Positions 1-12,594 are shown, numbered from the stretch's first letter. The stretch: DNA of 64,000 nt from Lithospermum erythrorhizon (GCA_019722365.1 JADFUC010000912.1:62001-126000); one strand, 5' to 3'. A program made the numbers and translations. The notes: generated by a model from the sequence alone, not told the origin.

Positions 1-420
1 AGGATTTGCTTGTATCTAAAAATAGACACGGGAAGAACTCGAAAAAGGGATTATACCATCTAAAAGATAGTAGCCTCCATGAGAGGCCACGAGTCTAGCG
101 AGTCGTACCTCATTCATGGTCTTTGACACCGCCTCGGCCGCTGGAACTTCTCGACGCTCTTTTGACGATGGTTTGTTTTTTCGCTGCCCATGGAATTTGG
201 TTCTTCTTCTTCGGAGAGGAAATAAAGAGGAAAATATGGGGAGTAATCGGCTAAAACAAGGAAATAAGTTAGAGAGAGAAAGAAAAGGTCAAAAGTTGAT
301 ACCAAAGAGGAAAGATTACTTTATAGGTAGTTCATGCACATGTACGACACCCCTGAGATTAAAGTGCCACAATACGGAGCGTTGCTTAATAAGATTATTT
401 ATTACCTATATTCCCAACCA
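1..420. other. Left edge, no gene recognised
   Basis: Short overlapping reading frames occur on both strands, but none resembles a known protein. Composition is mixed and the segment probably belongs to the LTR-type sequence that follows. Confidence 0.3.
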
Positions 421-900
421 TTTCAAAAAATGGCGGTAGGAATATCCTCAGACAGCCGATTTTAATTGATATATAAATGGAGACCCAATGTGGGCCCTTA
501 CCAAACTAATCCCAATGAGCTTTTAAGAAGTCCAATTAAAGCTGTGACAAAGCGGCTTTAATGAATCTTATATAATGACAACTATTGTGTGCCGAGACGA
601 TTTATTAATTCTGTCACCATCTCAATAGAAGTTACTGTATTCCCCTATAAATACTCTTACCATTTACTCATTTGTATGAATGCTAAAAAACTTATTCTAT
701 TGATTCACTCCTCCGATAATTACTAACTTTATCATCTGAAAATGACCGCGATCGACTGGGTCGTGCCTAGGTACCGGAGGCCCTCGACAACATCGATGTG
801 ACGACAGAGCACACAAACGACACGGAGCTCTGGGCATTGTAGCTCAAAGTGCATTAGAGACACGAACAACCCCGGACTCGACTGCACTCTATTACAATGC
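420..900 (+). mobile_element. LTR-like relic, probably Ty3/Gypsy (Tat/Athila-type)
   Basis: The stretch has the layout of a plant Ty3 LTR. There is a TATA box (CCCCTATAAATACTCTTACC at about 642), a T-rich start region with TCATTTGTATGAATGC, and a GC-richer U5-like part (TACCGGAGGCCCTCGACAAC). No partner LTR, primer site or gag-pol was found, so this is a partial or solo relic. Boundaries are not defined. Confidence 0.35.
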
Positions 901-1740
901 AGAAGAAGTTAAGCCTCCCTTGGCATGGTTGACCGACGCATTAAAGTATCCTTCAAGCGACTCTCGCGCTTCCTCGCCAACTCATGCCGAGCATAAACAG
1001 AGATGAAAGGACAGCCTCGTCAGAGGAACTGCTCCAAAAATGAGCCATATCAGAAAATACTTAGAAGATTGTTTGTTATTATTATTTCAAGCAATTTTTC
1101 CACCTGAAGAAGCATATTACAATCAAATGTAATTGTCAGCGCGACAGAAAGAAAGTAGGCTGCTCTCGAGTGGAGTTGACATTCATATTTAACCGGATTT
1201 TTGAAATATTGCAAACAAATACCTTGCTTTGTCTCGTTTTAAGTAAGAAATGGCGTCCATATTAAAATCAATTGATTGTGATTGATAAAGTTTAATCTTA
1301 CAAACCCTTTTGTTTTAACATATTCAACTTTTGCTGATAAAACTAGGATCGTAGCACGCGAACTAGCCCACTAAATTTTGAAAAATATAATTTTACTAGA
1401 GGGCGTAACGTAGGGGCATAAAAATCCTGATATGTTTACATTATTTTATGCGACATTCCTAGGACACTTTGGAAGGAATATCTGACAAGTCCATATTAAT
1501 ACCCTTTAAAGACAAACGATCTCTCCAAATTCAGCTCCCACAAGGCAATCAAACTTTCTACAACATCCTTCAGCAACTGCATCTTTCAATGATGGTGCCA
1601 TACTACAGATTACTAAATAGATAGCAACATAGCAATCTCTGTTCCTTGTATCAAGTGACTAAACATATGAGAAAGGTCTACTAAAACATATGTGTCTCAG
1701 TGAAAGACATCATAACAGCAATTAGAAGGAAATTAAACAC

Positions 1741-1779
<39 letters not shown>

Positions 1780-2069
1780 TCCATTGCCCTCGATAAGTAC
1801 TAATTAATATTGTTAAAGATTTCTTCTCCTGGAAAACACTGAAAAATAAGTGCTCTGGATCATCTCATATGTACAACTACAACATGAAACCAGATACATA
1901 ATATAAATACCTTCCATATTCTGATAAGTACGTTGATTTTAATGAGAAAATAATTATCAAGATTGTTTAGATTGATTAGTACCCAAATATAAGACAAAGT
2001 TTCAAAAGCGAGACAGTTATATTCATATAAATTTCGACTAGACGTATGAACGAACCGGCCTCTGGTGGA
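900..2069. other. Intergenic stretch without a recognised gene
   Basis: AT-rich DNA with no supported coding region. A minus-strand segment near 1500-1610 (APSLKDAVAEGCCRKFD) reads cleanly for about 30 codons but is not recognisable. A TA microsatellite sits at 1744-1778. Confidence 0.4.
1744..1778. repeat. (TA)n microsatellite
   Basis: An uninterrupted run of alternating TA of about 34 bp, a probable length polymorphism. Confidence 0.9.
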
Positions 2070-2250
2070 AGTCAAGGCCTGGGCCCGGGGCCCACCAACC
2101 GTTCAGATCTGCCCGGCCCACTGCGCCCACGAATTCACTTCTGGCTCACATTGTTAATTGATCGTGTCGTATTGATCGTCTGTGCCCCGGCCCGGTTCGT
2201 GAGCCCACCCAATATTCGGTACTCGGCCCGGCCCGGCCCGAGGCCCTAGC
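2070..2250. mobile_element. Small hAT-like MITE
   Basis: A GC-rich island of about 180 bp begins AAGGCCTGGGCCCGGGGCCC and ends GGCCCGGCCCGAGGCCCTAG, so its ends are imperfect inverted repeats built on GGGCC/GGCCC. This matches short non-autonomous plant hAT elements with GGCCCGG termini. No clean 8-bp target duplication was seen. The 67-codon plus-strand frame across it is composition-driven. Confidence 0.4.
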
Positions 2251-2429
2251 CTCAGAGAACGCGGTACCATACGAAACGGTACCACGTTAATAATATACTA
2301 ACGCGTACCTTTATTTAAAATCCAAGTACTACTAATACATTACATAATGATTTTCAAGAGTAAACGTGTACCGCTCCATCATAATCTATTACTCAATGCT
2401 TAGCCAGGTAGCCAGCTTTTCTCAAAGAA

Positions 2430-2560
2430 TCACAACATTCAAACATTCAAACCATTCACACATTCATTCATTCACACATTCATTCATTCAAACGTGAAAC
2501 ACCATAAACATTCAAGCATTCAAACATTCACAACATTCACATCATTAACAACTTCGAATA
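2430..2560. repeat. CATTCA-type simple tandem repeat
   Basis: Many variants of CATTCA, CATTCAAA and CATTCACA in tandem. Confidence 0.85.
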
Positions 2561-2629
2561 AAAGTACGTAAATAACAAACATTGTTTAAACGGGAAAAAA
2601 CATCATACATATAATATGTAAACACATTC

Positions 2630-4440
2630 ACTCATGTGTTTCTTCACTTGGTTCTTCAACTATAAATGGGGGAGGTGGGGCGCGATGAGCCACTCCGTTG
2701 TCGGCGAAAAGTTTCACAAGGATCCTACAAGTCACTCTACATCCCTAGCCTATACGGATCCAAGAGATCGCCGGCTATTTCATGGATCATCCTCTCTTCC
2801 CGGTCCTTCACACATCGACATCTCGACGCAACCCGGTCATCTCATCTAACAACCTTCAAAGCTGCCACTCGCTTCCCTGGGTTGTCAGTTGCTATAGCAT
2901 TTCACTCGGTGATACGGGTAAACCTCCTCCCGCACCCGCCTGTGAACCCACCCCTATCGGAGCCGCCTTCGGGGCTCTCGCGACCTCAGTCAGAGTTCCA
3001 CACCGCTTGCCTAACCTCCTCATAGTTCTCGTAGATCTCCCACTTCGATCTCAACGCCATATCCCACAAATAAACCTCAAACTTAGAAATTGAGGCTTTT
3101 GAAATCATCGCCGCCATAACCTCACGCCCGACACCCAGATGCGCACATTTTTCCTACTAACCAACAAATGTGACAAAGATCATGCCATATCATGGGCGCC
3201 TTATTCTTATGACGGAAAAATGTTCGAGGATAACGCAAGGCTTAACCTTCAGACGGGTCAAGAGAGCGCCTGAAGTTAAGTGACATCATTTGTGGTCGCG
3301 CTAAGTTCGGGTGGCCCGACTAGTCGCTGGGAAACAATATTCCTTGACCACCTCGATACAAACTTCCCCGCCTCCCATCTGTGATTGTATTTATACACTA
3401 ACTTCGGGTTTTGGGTCGAAGATTATTATTATTAAGCATATTAGCACAATCCGCTTTGGCTAATTGGGCCACTCGCGACCACTCCCTAGCTGGGATAATC
3501 TCTATACATTCATCGTTATCGCCCTCATGTCTAGTCATAAAAATTCATTCATAAGATCCTCCCTTCCAATCATTCCTCTCGTATACATTCATCGTTATCG
3601 CCCATACCCATAGTCTTATAAATTGAACTACAATTTCCGGATACCATTCACAACTAAATGTACAAATATTTGCTAATTGAGCATTTCTAGGTATTGAATA
3701 ATGCAGGTTACCCGTGAAATTGCTCAATGGAGGCCTCATCGAGATGTATTACCTTGTCGCATTTGTTCCTCCACTTTCAACGACACCCACTTCCACGTGG
3801 TCATCCTCCTCCACTTCCTCAAGTTCCTCCTCGTATCGGGGTTCCGCCTCACTACGCACCTTGCCCTCTTTTTCCTCCACGTGATGACAGGCCCCTCTTG
3901 TCCCTTATTTTGTTGTTTTTTTGGTGTCATTTTATAAATTAAACAATATATTGCAAATGGAGAGTATAAATAAGTTTATGGGTCGCAAGATAAGGCTATA
4001 TCTAAGAAATTTGAGGAGACTTGCATGAAATTATGTTAATAATGAAAATCGAGTTCAAAGTCGCTTATCAAGAACCCTTATCCTACATAAACGTGGTACC
4101 GTCTACAACGCACCACGCTTAACTTGCTTAATGTATAACCGATTTTGAAGTTAACGTGGTACCGTTTCAGATATCAAACGGTACTAATGCTTAACTTACA
4201 AAGATCTAAATGTAAGTTAATAACCTAAACGTGGTATCAAGAGTCCATTAACGTACCACGTTTAAAGATAACGTGGTACATTAATTTTGCAACGGTATAC
4301 CGCTTCAATTCCATTTAATCAGACGAAATGTAAAAGAAACATAAAAGATATTGTATTATTGAGATTACATTAATTTTATACTCGTGCTTGCTAGAGATTA
4401 CATTAATTTCATACACTCAATCAAAAAAATAAAACTATAC
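2630..4440. mobile_element. Unclassified decayed transposon sequence
   Basis: Several overlapping frames on both strands (for example about 100 codons at 2782-3093 plus, 64 at 3736-3930 minus) are broken by stops, and none matches a family I recognise. From 4080 to 4300 the motif GTGGTAC/GGTACCG recurs, as it does around the hAT transposase to the right. The stretch may therefore be the flank of that element. Confidence 0.3.
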
Positions 4441-4444
4441 AAAT

Positions 4445-6500
4445 CTAATCATCATACACTATTTCATCTTTCGATTCTTCTTTGTCGGAATGTATTTCTA
4501 TCGTGTTGTTCTCTTCATCTATTTGAATTTCTTCCTCAATGTCACTAAGATCGCCGAACAAATCTTTTCCTTTCCTTCCACGAGTGTATGTCCTTATCTT
4601 TGCATCCGATGCTCCGCGTCGTCCAACTCTTGATACAAACACATACTTCCAATCACGAACTTGTAAGTCTTGAACGCTCAGTGTATTGGTTTCCACCATG
4701 CTAAATGCGGATCTACTATTGTTGGACATGTATAGAAAATATTTCTTTTGCCATCTTAGACAATACCGAAACAATGCTTCCTTAGTCGCCCACCATTTCC
4801 CAATATATCAAAAGGGTTATTATCATTATATCGACTCAATCAAAGTTATGAGTTAAATATCAAGCACTCATTAGTGTCTCATGGAGCGATTGATTGGTTA
4901 CCTAGTAATTGTAAAGGTCCTTAGGGTGATCATGTTGACTTCTGTATCTTAACTCCCACTGGGAATATTAAAACTTGTTCCACTACTAGAGTGGTACGGC
5001 CTACTTCTGCCCATACTGACCGATATTGCTATACACGTTATACATATGTTTCCAATTCCATCTTTCCATTTTGAACATCAAAACTCTTTAGTTCGGGATT
5101 AAAGGATACTAATGCTTCATAATAGATTTCACATAGAAATTAAATGACTTAATTTAGCTAGATCCAAAATTATATCAATTGCATGATGCTGGGATAGGAT
5201 GAAAATATTTTAAAAACTTGTCTTCCATATTCGGAACCATTCTAACAATATGACCATCTCTATGTTTTCTAGTCATATGAATGGAAAGATTAACGATACA
5301 TTCTAAAGCAAGATGAATATTTTGGCTCATATCGAAATAAAAACTTTAGTGTAATCTTTAAATCTGGCCAAGAAATTTAAAGTTAATTCATAACAATATT
5401 TTCAATTATTATATGTGAGTGGGGGATAATATTCACCAATCGGAGCATGCATCTCATAAAATGTTGTAATTTCATCCTTATACATATATGCACGAACTAG
5501 TAGATCGTAAGTCGAGTTCCATCTAGTATCACAATCCAAAATTAATTTTTTAAACTTTTTTTCCGGCTCAACCAATTTTTATATTCATGTCTTCTAACCC
5601 CGCCATTAACAAAATTAACGGCCTTACGAATTAGGGTAAAATAAACTCATCCCAAACAACGGTATTCCATCTTTAGCAACTAATTGAAGGACGTTTATTA
5701 TTAAACATCTAATACGTAAGTTTCACTAAAATCCGCTTAATAGGCATCTTTAATCTTTCAATTGATACGTTATTAGCGGACGATTATCAAATGAAATCAA
5801 GTAATCCTATTCAAACATTTGTAATCACTGCACATGCGAGTATACCAAATTCTCAATATTGTTACGTTTAGCACCGATCTAAAATATATAATTCTCCTTT
5901 GTAAGACCTAATCATTTATCAATCCAATTAAGATGCTACACACATTATATCAAAAATCCAAAAGACACCGATATCACTAATAAAACACATTTTATAAGCG
6001 CAAATTCATGAAGATTTTACATAGAAGATATTTTTCACTTTAAAATATTTAAAAAGCATAGTTTCGCAGCAGTAATTTGGTGGATACGTATTGCTCGATT
6101 AACGACATTTTGAATCCATTTGTTAAACGCCATCCATCACAATGATTAAAAGGCAAAGAATTACCGACATAAATTTCATAGTTTCAATCCTATATGCCAA
6201 AATACTAAAAAAGTTTTTGCCAGCCAAGATCAATAGCTCAGATACCACCCTCCCCACTACCGTTTTGGGCTATCTTATTAATTCACTTAAGCAGCCCAAG
6301 AAGCACGACCGCTCTCTTTACCCCCACCCGCTTTTCCACATGTAGTACTTTACAATTTAAACAAGCTGCCGCTTGTTTTTCCGGTCTCCAAGAAAATATT
6401 TCCAAATCCACGGTTTTTTTCTCTCAATAAGTAGTGATCCGTAGCACCAGATCGGCAGCTAATGGGGCTTAGCTCATCCATACAATTATCATCATCTAAA
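4445..6500 (-). pseudogene. Degenerate hAT transposase (RICESLEEPER/zinc-finger BED type)
   Basis: Minus-strand fragments follow hAT order. A cysteine-bearing piece (AACLNCKVLH, about 6350) could be the BED finger. LDCDTRWNSTYDLLVRAYMY (about 5490-5550) is the hallmark LDCxTRWNST motif of plant hAT transposases and continues into a KDEITTFYEMH block. At the C-terminal end, SRSAFSM (about 4690-4720) corresponds to the SESAFSxGGR dimerisation signature, followed by RDWKYVFVSR and an acidic tail in the frame 4774-4445. Frameshifts and stops separate the blocks, so no active enzyme is encoded. Confidence 0.7.
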
Positions 6501-7549
6501 TTAACAAGACTATCGACATACTAGCACTATCACTTTGAATACTTTTCTTCCAAGGTTACGCTTTTGATACTAATTGCTACAACAACATAAAATTTATAAA
6601 AAGTTGATAAATAATACCGGATCGTAAATGGAGCAAATGAAGACGTTGATTCACTTGATCAGAACGAACAAGCCCAAAACCACAAAGTAACGAATATCAG
6701 AATCGCTCGAAAGCGATTCTATTTCTTTGGTATCGCTTTCCTCGAATGATTGTAAGTCATGGTGAAACGGGCGGAGGTGTTGCCCCTTTATAGACCCCTT
6801 CATTTTGAGCTACAACGTAGGATATTGAAAGGTCAAAACGGTACTGCTTAGATTTAAATCCACTAATGCTACACCAAACGCTGCATCATGACCCAAACGG
6901 CATTCCTGGCCGATCATACAACCATAAAATAAAGATCGACTTCAACGCCAAGCATTCTGCTTAACGCTTTTAAACGGGTATACCATTTACGCCAGAAGAA
7001 TGCTATATATTCGTTATGCATTATCTGTGGTGGCCCCGTTTACTTAAACCAGATAATCAAGCCATCGGCTGTGGAAACGCATCGCCAGAATTCAAACGGG
7101 GCATCATCGCCGCCTCGATACACGGGCAGCCTCGAACCGAATGCGAACAATATTGCGACCTGACGTACGCCTGCTCGTTAACGCTCGCCCGTCAACATGT
7201 TACGCTGGCCGCCCGGTTCGTTGTTTGGTTTGGTTACGATTGTGTGGTCAATCATATGAAGGAATGTTGGAATCTTCTCAAACAAAAAATATAACAAAAT
7301 CTCTAAATCAGCATATACAATCAACACTGAAATACCTTAAAAATCATTTTTGGCCATACTAATTTTATTAATAAAAAGTTCCATTCATCATATAGTTAAC
7401 AATCAGGAACTATAGATCTTGTTACTTTACTGCCTGTTGTCAATTGAAGATTATTTGCTGAATGGTCTGCCTCTTCCAATCACTTTTCAGCCGATTCAAC
7501 TAAGAGATCAAAGCTTCAAAATCCTAACTAGTCTTCTCAGCTATGGTCC
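6500..7549. other. hAT flank and spacer to TRAPB
   Basis: Contains promoter-like sequence for the minus-strand hAT (CCCCTTTATAGACC at about 6782), a few more GGTAC-type motifs, and a 92-codon plus-strand frame (7016-7294) with no recognisable relative. The last 200 bp are the 3' flank of TRAPB. Confidence 0.4.
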
Positions 7550-10032
7550 TTAGTTTTTCTTCTTCTTTGATGGACTCGTGATAATACGGGTGAATAGAAC
7601 AATCATGAGGATTACTGAGATATGGGAACCATACTTTGCCAGCAAATTCTGCAAACAAAGAAACCAAATAGAAGTCTTGATATTTCAGTTCTCAAGAATA
7701 AATTTCAAAACACTATGTATGGTAAGCAGCCCATAACATGGTTACATGCCCCATTGTTTCTAAATAGGCTCCAGCCTAAGCAGGGTACCTGGGGGAGGCG
7801 GGGGGTGTTGTACTCAACCTTACTGATAACAGGGAGACTGTTTTCGAGTTAACCCAAAGACTATCGACTACTTCATAATAGATAAGAAGCACAGGTAGTG
7901 TAATGAACCAATTTGATTTAGTATTTCATTATATCCAAGAGTCGGTCAGGAATTACTATCTTGAAGATTATTACTTCTGAGGTACACCAAATAGAGTGGA
8001 AATACTTGGCCACACAGAAAGAGGTGGGGGGAAGGGGGTAGATTTGAGTTCTATTGGAGAATTGACTTGGGAATTCTTAACAAATATATGTTCAACAGCT
8101 AGATGGAACAATAATTAAATATATGCTGGTTGGATAGCGATAATTCTCAGGCACTCGAACCTATCAGGTGAAAAATTTCCCAGAATATTTAGTGATATCT
8201 AAATAAGTGTTCCCAAATCCACTTGGTTTTGACATTAACTAGTACACAAGCTACAGTGGACGACGAGAACATATACAAGCATTGAAACATGAGGGTAAGG
8301 TCGAGCACACTGACAGTTATTGATCCTATATCCTCCAGCATGAGGAATAACTAGTAAGACATATTGTTGATACGCAAAAGATAACTTGTTTTTACCTTTG
8401 CCTGAAAATGTTCAGCCGATAGATGACAATTCCAGAAATATGCAAAGCGAAAGAAGTTAGTCATCTTAAGTATCAAAACGATTAAAAAAAAGAGAACATG
8501 CATAGTAAAATACATTAGGGATAAATTGCCAATTCAGTCTTCTTAAAGGAAACTGGATCTGCAAGGATTTCAAGTGGCACAATTGGGGTTGAATAGGCTT
8601 CCTGTATTAAAAATAAGCGATCCAATTAAGAAATTTATCATTCCCTTCAATGAGAAAGAAAATTTCCCCCCCCAAAAGTTCAGTCATATACTAATTGTTT
8701 CAAAGAAAACCTGTAGCTTAGCCTGTGTTGGGATTCTATATGTGATCAACGCAGGCGAACCATGGTATACAATTTTAACATCCGATTCCAGCTCAAAAGA
8801 ATGAGACAGTTCTGAACCGCTGTAGATTATTCAATTTGATAGTCAATATCCTGACACAGTTATAAACTGAAAAAACCATTCAGAGGGGAAATTGTCACGC
8901 TTACGCCTCAAGCTTTCCCCATGTTCTAGAGGTATTTCCCGACACAATGTGAAAGACGTCATTATCCCAACTATCATCTGAGAGGGTTATGTCATATGCA
9001 GTGCTAAAAAGTATACAAAAGAGAGCCTAAATAAGTACTGATTATTGAATTGCAAATAGTACGAAGACGAGGTTTTCCAAACAGTAGAGTCAGTACTAGG
9101 TACAAAGATTGATCATTTCAATCAAACAAAGTAACAACTACAACAAGATACTTGACTCATATATTAGAGAAATCCAACTTTATGCAAGACTTGAATCCTA
9201 ACCTGTGGCCTAAAGAAAGACCGACCGGGCATCTCGATCAATAATTTAACAAAACAGAGCCTATAAAACATGATGAGGGCAAGGATTGGCCTCAAAGAGG
9301 TTCAAAGCTTCACAATTTTTTATGTTTGTACTTGACTTAGATGTAATCCGACGTTTTTAAACATAACTAAAGATAAACATATGTCAGTATTCTAGATTTG
9401 AATTTCACTTGTAAATATCACCACTTCTTCAAATTCTTTGTCAAGCCCAAATATACATTATAACAAATGGGAGGGTAGAATCATGAATACAAATTCCATT
9501 CGTGTTTAAAACAAAATGCCAATTAAATGAATCAATCAAGATAATCAACACTTACACTAAAAAACGAAACATCAACTACAACAAATTGAATGAAGAATAC
9601 TAAATGCTTGACAACAAAAAAATGAAAATGTCAATTAAAATGAATCAAATCGAATATAAAATTAACGAAATGGGAGGGTAGAATGAAGAATGTACCCTGA
9701 TCCAAGGTAAAAGAAAAATGTCACTTAAAATGAATTAAATCGAGTATAATCAACTAAACGCTTTGACACGAAAAAATGAAAAACGTCAATTAAAACGAAT
9801 TAAATCGAGTATAAAATAAAGTAAACTTGAAGGTGGAATGAAGAATGTACGCTGATCCACGGTTATAGATATCTATAGAAACAGAGACACGCTCTGCAGA
9901 TGAGGATTTGAGCTTGGTAAGTGTGACCCTTTTGTGGGCCACTATGAATGGATTCTCTGACAAACCCAATGCTGAAAATGATGTCAGAAATACAGACAAC
10001 AAAACGACGAAAATGGTGGGTTTTTGTGCCAT
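7550..10032 (-). CDS. TRAPB: Translocon-associated protein subunit beta (TRAP-beta/SSR2-like), six coding exons
   Basis: This gene encodes the beta subunit of the ER translocon-associated protein complex, a type I membrane protein beside the Sec61 channel. Exons on the minus strand are 10032-9851, 9003-8905, 8819-8711, 8601-8530, 8401-8396 and 7648-7550, with phases joining into 188 residues, near the usual plant length of about 195. Visible parts are a signal peptide (1 to about 23), the conserved block PFIVAHKRVTLTKLKS, then AERVSVSIDIYNRGSATAYD across the first junction, then SDDSW, SHSFELE, PALITYRIPT and EAYSTPIVPLEILAD. After these come LLAKYGS, one membrane helix (about 165-180) and a lysine-rich tail (KKKKN). 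All introns are GT-AG except the fourth, which needs a GC donor at 8529-8528 (TTG|GCAATT). The 6-nt exon GCAAAG restores AK before NLLAKYGS, as expected for the family. Exon matches are firm; the microexon is inferred from homology and splice-site fit. Confidence 0.88.
8396..8401 (-). other. TRAPB: Predicted 6-nt microexon of TRAPB
   Basis: The minus strand reads TTTTCAG|GCAAAG|GTAAAAAC, a good acceptor and donor bracketing six bases that code Ala-Lys in phase 0. Plant TRAP-beta proteins have Ala-Lys at this point, just before the LLAKYGS stretch that opens the last exon. Without it the reading frame stays open, but two conserved residues are lost. This is an inference that needs a transcript. 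Confidence 0.6.
9470..9860. repeat. Degenerate direct repeats in TRAPB intron 1
   Basis: Blocks containing GTAGAATGAAGAATGTACC and ATGAATTAAATCGAGTATAA recur two to three times with a period of about 155 bp. The last copy overlaps the exon 1 donor region (ATGAAGAATGTACGCTGATC). Part of the exon 1-intron border has therefore been copied into the intron, giving decoy sequences such as CCCTGATCCAAGGTAAAAG. Confidence 0.55.
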
Positions 10033-10181
10033 TTCTGTTACTGTTGTCTGAAAAGGAGTGGGTTTCTTGGATATTGGAACCTGTTGTCTAGTGGTGTAGG
10101 GTTTTAAAATAGTGTCACAGTTTTGACCTTGTATTTATGATTATTTATTTGTTGCCTAATTTGTTAAAGATTATCCGCGGC

Positions 10182-10191
10182 TATATATAGT
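10182..10191 (-). promoter_or_regulatory. Candidate TATA box of TRAPB
   Basis: The palindromic CTATATATAG lies about 150 bp upstream of the TRAPB start codon on the minus strand, which would give a leader of roughly 120 nt. It is the only strong TATA-like site in the 170 bp before the gene. Confidence 0.4.
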
Positions 10192-12540
10192 TGTAACAAA
10201 TTTTTATGCACAATTAATAATTTTTTCTAACCAAATTATCTTATAATTTCACTCTATAAAAATTAAGTTATATTTTGAAGCACTTATATTTTATTTAAAT
10301 TAAATATGAAACCAAAAAATTCATCATAACTTTATTTTCTTAATTATATATTGTGTTTTTAAAAATATATGAAGGGTAAAATTATCTTTATCAAGATTTC
10401 AACTACGTGTAGAATTTCTTTACAATTAAATATAACAACACCCAACATTACTTAATATTGTTTTTACTATTTTTTCGTGGAAGATCCTTTACCTAATACT
10501 GTCCAATTGATCTTATATCATTTTTAGACTCGCCTAATAAATTCACTAAACTACAAACAAATGGGGGTGTTAGTGTTGCAAATGGAATTTGCAAGATGAT
10601 AATTACTTAACAAGTTTGTAGAAATATACTTCGATATCTTAAAAGGTACTCCTTAGATGCCTCCCAGCCCCGCATAAATGTGAGGCGAGAAGCTCTGATA
10701 ATATTAACCTTTACCCTTTGATTAGACGTGTCTATCGAACTGGCCGGACGGACTCGACCCCTTAAGAGGTGGGCGTAATCGGGCTGGCCCGTCACAAGAT
10801 TGAGGTCCAAGTTCTTATCGAATCGGGCGAAGCGCACTAAGGAATTCATCGGGCCCCTATTCTGGCTCGAGGCCCGGCAGATCGGGGACGACGTATTAAT
10901 CTGCATCACGCTTATCCCATTTACATTTTCTTTTCATTAAACGCCCTACTTTTATATTTAATGGGTACCGCTTATTACCAAAAAAAAATTAAAACATTGA
11001 TGACTTAATTGAACAAATAACTTTTCTAATGAAATAACTTTTATTAATAGTTCGGATGAAATGGTTTTAAGATACACGCTTTTTCAGAACCACTAAGCAT
11101 CAGACAAACGGACAACGAACACGACAATGATTACGCCTGGGCCTTTCATGGCGAAAACCCGGTGTTACAAAGTCACCACAGCATGCCTGCGGACGCTCCA
11201 CAAATTCACGCCACCCATCCGCTAAGAAAACATGTCGTGTTTCGTCACTATCCCCAGCCTTCCATTTTCGCTTTGACATCCTCGAACCTCGGCCATCCAT
11301 ACCGCTTACACTACGGGCTACAACAAGTTGACATCTTCTCGAACAAAGCGCAAGTGAGGTAGCCTAAGCCTGTATGGACTCGGGATCTACAATAACCTTG
11401 AAAACCTCTTTACGGCACTCCCTCCTCGAATTCTTTATCTTCGAGACATGCTGGAATAATACGATAAGTTGATAGTTGTGAACTCTGTGATTATTAAACA
11501 TGAAAATGCTCTTATTTATAGATCAAGAAAAAGCGAGACCTTTTTCGCTATAAAGTGGTACCATCGCTAATTCCCAACGCTGGTTTGTCATAAACGGGTA
11601 ATGTTTCGATCAAACGCTACCATGTTAGTTTCCAACGCCAGTTTTTTTTTTATGAATTTATGGCTACTTTTATGATCACAATCATTGAAATATTAGATAC
11701 CCATGAACAATTAGATTGCATACCGACATTATATTTAAGTTAGGAGTTCGAAATATATTAATTGTTGGAAAAATTAATATATTAGGATTAACCTCGACGG
11801 ATATTAGTTACGACGCTTATTGTAGCATGCCATAATCTGGCATAATATGATGTTTGGTTAACATAAATTAGTACATTGATATTGTCAATCGAGCCTAAGA
11901 GATTACACACAACAATGAAATCAAACTATAATGTGATTATAACTTCTCGGGTTTAAAATATAACTGTATTTAGAATATCGTACTTAAATTCCAATTGTTG
12001 GAAATCACCCATGTTCGACTAAATAGGATACAGCTGGGAGGTTTCGCATTCTGGCCTCCTCCCTCATAAGATTCCCATTTTGTAGATAACAAGTTTCCTA
12101 ACCCTCCACGTAGCTCCACTGCAGGGAGTAAAAGTGAGATTTGTTGCCTTCAAACTCTAATCTTTAGTTTTTTCGTGGTTAAAATATGCGCCCAAGCTCC
12201 CCATATAAAGAAAAGCACTACTTGTAGACAGAACCTGCTCATTCATTTCTACTAAAGCAGAATATCAAAATCGAGGAGAATAGACTTTATTTCTTGATAT
12301 TCAATACATTACAAAAGCAAGTTACTATTTATGTGACTTCATAGCATATACGATATAACTTTGTAAACAAGTAGTCTAATTTTTTCTTAATCAAACTATC
12401 TTTTTCTTGCTAAACAAAGACGATTTTATTTCTGACAAGTCAAGCATATCCATAACAATATTATTATGTATGAATTTTAATCTGTCAAAATTATATAAAA
12501 ATAGCTAGAGAAAACAATGAGCCTTGTGTAAAAATAATTA
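10192..12540. other. Intergenic region with transposon scraps
   Basis: No supported gene. A GC-rich patch at 10730-10900 yields a 100-codon minus-strand frame (10909-10607) without known homology. The part at 11100-11640 again carries GGTACC-type motifs and a TATA-like CTTATTTATAGATC (11510). From 11998 a sequence opening TGTTGGAAATC, with a TATA box (CCATATAAAG at about 12201), looks like part of a Copia LTR, but no partner or duplication was found. Confidence 0.4.
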
Positions 12541-12594
12541 ATTAAATAAGATAATTAAATTGTGACATAATTGAAAACAAATCAATTAAAACAT

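Noticed and set aside
2634..3093. Plus-strand frames of 71-119 codons
   Set aside because: Three overlapping frames with unrelated low-complexity products; no family resemblance and no splice support.
8181..8355. Alternative last exon for TRAP-beta on the minus strand (LEDIGSITVSVLDLTLM)
   Set aside because: It has weak similarity to the membrane segment, but the exon at 7648-7550 matches LLAKYGS, the helix and the Lys tail far better.
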